From contig SKYZ01000236.1 in the NCBI GenBank assembly GCA_007127625.1, positions 1-8,675 on the forward strand: a DNA stretch of 8,675 bases, in the 5' to 3' direction. Below the pieces are notes generated by a model. The model was given only the letters and a program-made list of their open reading frames with translations. It ran no database searches and was not told the DNA's origin. Every line of letters starts with the position of its first letter. The stretch's first letter is position 1. Below, piece after piece: positions 6,529 through 8,675 of the stretch. Origin of the DNA: Aquisalimonas sp. (lineage in GTDB: Bacteria; Pseudomonadota; Gammaproteobacteria; Nitrococcales; Aquisalimonadaceae). A program made the translations under genes and the position numbers.

Positions 6529-7212
6529 ATGTCGTTCACCATTGCCGCCCGCGGTGCCCTCGTCGTCGGCGCCCTGCTGCCCGGCAGCGCCCTTGCCGCC
6601 GGTGGCCACTTTGTCGTCGACGACACCGAGGTCACGGAGACGGGTCGCCTCGCCCTGGAAAGCTGGTACAGCCGCGCCTCCGCGGGGAACGATGAGCGGT
6701 CCGCGGAACTCGCCTACGGTATCGCCCCGGGCGGGGAGTTCGGTCTCGAGGGTGGTCGCGAGCGGGTCGACGGCGAAGGGGCGGACCGCCTTGGGGCCAC
6801 CGGCAAGTGGAATCTTGCCGACGCGGCCACGGAAGGACTGGGTGTTGCCGTCGTCGGCGGGGTCTTCTTCGACACGGATCGGGACCGCTTCCAGGAAGCC
6901 GAACTGTTCTTCCCGGTGGATGTCCCCCTCGGGGACGGTCGTGCCGTGTTCCGGTACAACCTCGGGTGGTCCCACCAGCGGGATGCCGACGACCGTGACG
7001 TTGCCACCTGGGGATTCGGCGGCGAGGTGGCACTCCTGTCGCGCCTGGATCTCATTGCCGAGATCCATGGCGACCAGCGCGATTCCACGGAAGTGCAGAC
7101 CGGGTTGCGACTGCACCTGGCGGACCGGATGACCCTGGACGCCGGCTACGGCCGCGAACGCCGCGACAGCGAAGAGGACTGGTGGACCGTCGGGTTGGCT
7201 GCCACATTCTAG
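6529..7212 (+). CDS. Putative outer-membrane beta-barrel protein, function unknown
   Basis: Exported 227-residue protein that I cannot assign to a named gene. Residues 1-23 look like a Sec signal peptide (Arg8, hydrophobic 9-19, ALA cleavage site before Ala24). The mature part has no long hydrophobic helix. Instead it shows repeated stretches of alternating polar and apolar residues separated by charged turns, for example RLALESWYSR (40-49), SAELAYGI (58-65), GLGVAVVGGVFF (103-114), AVFRYNLGWSHQ (139-150), WGFGGEVALL (161-170), LDLIAEIHG (173-181), TGLRLHLA (191-198) and WWTVGLAATF ending in Phe227. This is the pattern of an 8- to 10-stranded barrel with a C-terminal aromatic residue. The FVVDDTEVTETGRLALESW opening resembles proteobacterial transporter-like barrels in which DD is followed by G and E. 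ATG 6529 is chosen for GGAG at 6518 and the signal peptide. It lies 68 bases before mgtE, on the same strand. Confidence 0.75.
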   Translation: MSFTIAARGALVVGALLPGSALAAGGHFVVDDTEVTETGRLALESWYSRASAGNDERSAELAYGIAPGGEFGLEGGRERVDGEGADRLGATGKWNLADAATEGLGVAVVGGVFFDTDRDRFQEAELFFPVDVPLGDGRAVFRYNLGWSHQRDADDRDVATWGFGGEVALLSRLDLIAEIHGDQRDSTEVQTGLRLHLADRMTLDAGYGRERRDSEEDWWTVGLAATF

Positions 7213-7218
7213 ACCGGT

Positions 7219-7235
7219 ACGACTGCTACAGTCGT
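7219..7235 (+). other. Short hairpin after the barrel gene
   Basis: ACGACTG and CAGTCGT form a perfect 7-bp stem around a three-base loop (CTA), starting seven bases after the barrel stop codon. There is no T-tract after it; the following bases are GGCCGGGCG. It is therefore unlikely to be an efficient intrinsic terminator, but it may protect the 3' end of a processed transcript or attenuate read-through into mgtE. Confidence 0.4.
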
Positions 7236-7248
7236 GGCCGGGCGTGTC

Positions 7249-7268
7249 GAGTAACCCTTTGAGTAACC
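7249..7268 (+). repeat. GAGTAACC direct repeat upstream of mgtE
   Basis: The octamer GAGTAACC occurs at 7249-7256 and again at 7261-7268, twelve bases apart start to start and separated by CTTT. The second copy ends two bases before the AAGGAG-type ribosome binding site of mgtE. It may be an operator or a chance duplication; no known regulator site is recognised. Confidence 0.4.
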
Positions 7269-7280
7269 AAGGAGAGTGCG

Positions 7281-8627
7281 ATGGACAAGAATGAGGTGAT
7301 CCAGGAGCTGCTGTCGCTCTATGACGCTGAGCACTGGGATGCCCTGGACAGCCATTTCGAGGAGATGGCCGTCCAGGACATCGCCCAGGCCATCAACGAG
7401 CTGCCCTCGCCCGAGGCCAAGGGGCTTCTGCTCCGTCTTCCGCGGGATCGGCAACCGCCGGCCTTTGCCTACGTGTCTCCGGAGCTGCAGGAGGAGCTGC
7501 TGGAGGAACTCGAGGAAGAGGATGGCCGGTTCATTCTCTACCACATGCTTCCGGACGACCGCACGGCCCTGCTGGAGCGCCAGGAGCCGGACGATCTGCA
7601 GCGTCTGCTGCGGTTGTTGTCCCCGGAGAACGTCAAGGAGGCGCTCCGCCTGCTCGGTTTCCCCGAGGAGAGTGCCGGGCGCATCATGACGCCCAAGTTC
7701 CTCACCGTGCGGGTGGGCTGGACGGTGGAGCAGGCGCTCGACCATGTGCGGAACCGGAGCGAGGCGGGTGAGACCATCAACGTGGTTTTCGTCACCGACG
7801 TCCGTGGTGCGCTGCTCGGACGGGTGCGTCTGCAGGATTTCGTCCTTGGCCGACCGGATCGCCGTATCGAGGAGGTGATGCGGGGCGATCCGGTGAAGAT
7901 TCTCGTCTCCGAGGACCGGGAAGAAGCCGCCCGGTTGATGAAGCACTACGACCTGGAAGTCCTTCCGGTGGTGGATGATACCGGTGTGATGCTCGGGATC
8001 GTCACCATTGACGACGTCATCGACGTGGTGGAAGAAGAGGCCACCGAGGACTTCCACAAGATGGCCAGCGTCGGCGCCTTCAACTACAGCCTGCGCGAGG
8101 CGCGACCGTCGCTGCTGTATCGCAAGCGTGTTGGCTGGCTGGTGCTGCTGGTATTCGCCAACGTCTTTGGTGGCACCGCGATCGCCTACTTCGAGGAGAC
8201 CATCGAGGCGGTGGTGGCGCTGGTGTTCTTCCTGCCACTGATCGTCGACTCGGGCGGTAACGCCGGCTCCCAGTCCGCGACCCTGATGGTGCGTGCCCTG
8301 GCCACCGGCGACGTGCGCACCAAGGACTGGCTGCGTCTGTGGGGCAAGGAGCTGGGCGTTGCCCTGGCCCTGGGGATCACCATGGGCCTGGCGGTGTCGG
8401 TGCTGGGCGTCTGGCGCGGCGGGATGGACCTCGCCATGATCGTTTCCCTGGCCATGGTGTGTGTGGTGGTCATGGGCAGCATGATCGGCATGCTCCTGCC
8501 TTTCGTTCTGACCCGGTTCAACCTCGATCCGGCGGCCGCCAGCGCTCCGCTGATCACCTCCATCGCCGACTTCTTCGGCATCCTGATCTACTTCTCCATC
8601 GCCACGGCATTCCTGACGCTGCCGTGA
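7281..8627 (+). CDS. mgtE: Magnesium transporter MgtE
   Basis: Inner-membrane Mg2+ channel of the MgtE/SLC41 family, 448 residues, the normal length. The N-terminal superhelical domain spans about 1-130 and is very acidic. Two CBS domains follow (about 136-192 and 200-255), and the connecting plug helix lies near 256-275 (FHKMASVGAFNYSLREA). The membrane domain from about 283 to 448 has five helices. The pore signature GGNAGSQSATLMVRALATG is at 325-343, and the last helix has the ITSIADFFGILIYF block (425-438), whose Asp430 corresponds to the ion-binding aspartate of the family. The cytoplasmic domains sense intracellular Mg2+ and close the pore when it is high. The start is firm: AAGGAG six bases before the ATG. 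It is 68 bases downstream of the barrel gene and may be co-transcribed. No M-box riboswitch fits in that short leader. Confidence 0.96.
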   Translation: MDKNEVIQELLSLYDAEHWDALDSHFEEMAVQDIAQAINELPSPEAKGLLLRLPRDRQPPAFAYVSPELQEELLEELEEEDGRFILYHMLPDDRTALLERQEPDDLQRLLRLLSPENVKEALRLLGFPEESAGRIMTPKFLTVRVGWTVEQALDHVRNRSEAGETINVVFVTDVRGALLGRVRLQDFVLGRPDRRIEEVMRGDPVKILVSEDREEAARLMKHYDLEVLPVVDDTGVMLGIVTIDDVIDVVEEEATEDFHKMASVGAFNYSLREARPSLLYRKRVGWLVLLVFANVFGGTAIAYFEETIEAVVALVFFLPLIVDSGGNAGSQSATLMVRALATGDVRTKDWLRLWGKELGVALALGITMGLAVSVLGVWRGGMDLAMIVSLAMVCVVVMGSMIGMLLPFVLTRFNLDPAAASAPLITSIADFFGILIYFSIATAFLTLP

Positions 8628-8650
8628 TCGCGGGTGGCGCAGCCGGGTTC

Positions 8651-8675
8651 GCCGGGCCCCTTGAGCGGGCCCGGC
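8651..8675 (+). terminator. Probable terminator hairpin after mgtE
   Basis: GCCGGGCCC (8651-8659) pairs perfectly with GGGCCCGGC (8667-8675), forming a nine-base-pair GC stem around a seven-base loop, 23 bases after the mgtE stop. The window ends with the stem, so a T-tract cannot be confirmed. It is likely the intrinsic terminator for mgtE, possibly bidirectional. Confidence 0.65.

Noticed and set aside
7213..7280. M-box Mg2+ riboswitch before mgtE
   Set aside because: M-box elements are well over 100 bases long; only 68 bases are available and the repeat and hairpin do not resemble one.
7209..8057. Minus-strand frame of 282 codons opposite mgtE
   Set aside because: It is antisense to the N-terminal and CBS domains of MgtE, which are well supported. 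No ribosome binding site or family motif is seen.

Overview
The window is GC-rich and gene-dense, and reads as chromosome from a Gram-negative proteobacterium. The protein sequences suggest a halophilic or haloalkaliphilic gammaproteobacterium of the Ectothiorhodospiraceae kind. This is an inference from the acidic soluble domains, an outer-membrane barrel gene, high GC in third codon positions and a Mrp-type cation/proton antiporter operon. No phylogenetic marker is present, and I see no RNA genes, insertion sequences or CRISPR arrays.

Positions 1 to about 4990 (minus strand, read right to left) hold seven tightly coupled genes of a multisubunit monovalent cation/proton antiporter: mrpE, mrpF, mrpG, a fused DUF4040/MbhE/MrpB gene, mrpC, an mrpD-like gene, and a second NuoL/MrpA/MrpD-like gene that runs off the left edge. 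Every junction overlaps by 1, 4 or 8 bases, so the genes are surely one translationally coupled operon. The order E-F-G-(A C-terminal part+B)-C-D is that of the antiporter module of Mbh-type membrane-bound hydrogenases, not the ABCDEFG order of Bacillus mrp. No full-length MrpA is visible. Its C-terminal domains are fused to MrpB, and the last gene carries MrpA/NuoL-like signature residues. The complex would exchange Na+ (or K+) for H+ across the inner membrane.

Positions 5121-6449 (minus strand) encode a guanine deaminase (guaD), which converts guanine to xanthine and ammonia. It lies upstream of mrpE on the same strand with no clear terminator between them.

A 79-base divergent gap (6450-6528) with a central GTATAC that could serve as -10 for both directions separates guaD from a plus-strand pair. 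The first of the pair (6529-7212) is a small exported protein that looks like an outer-membrane beta-barrel. The second (7281-8627) is an MgtE magnesium channel with its N-terminal, CBS and membrane domains. A strong GC hairpin at the right edge is the probable terminator of mgtE.

Most genes belong to known families. The least ordinary parts are the domain arrangement of the antiporter operon and the unassigned barrel protein paired with mgtE.
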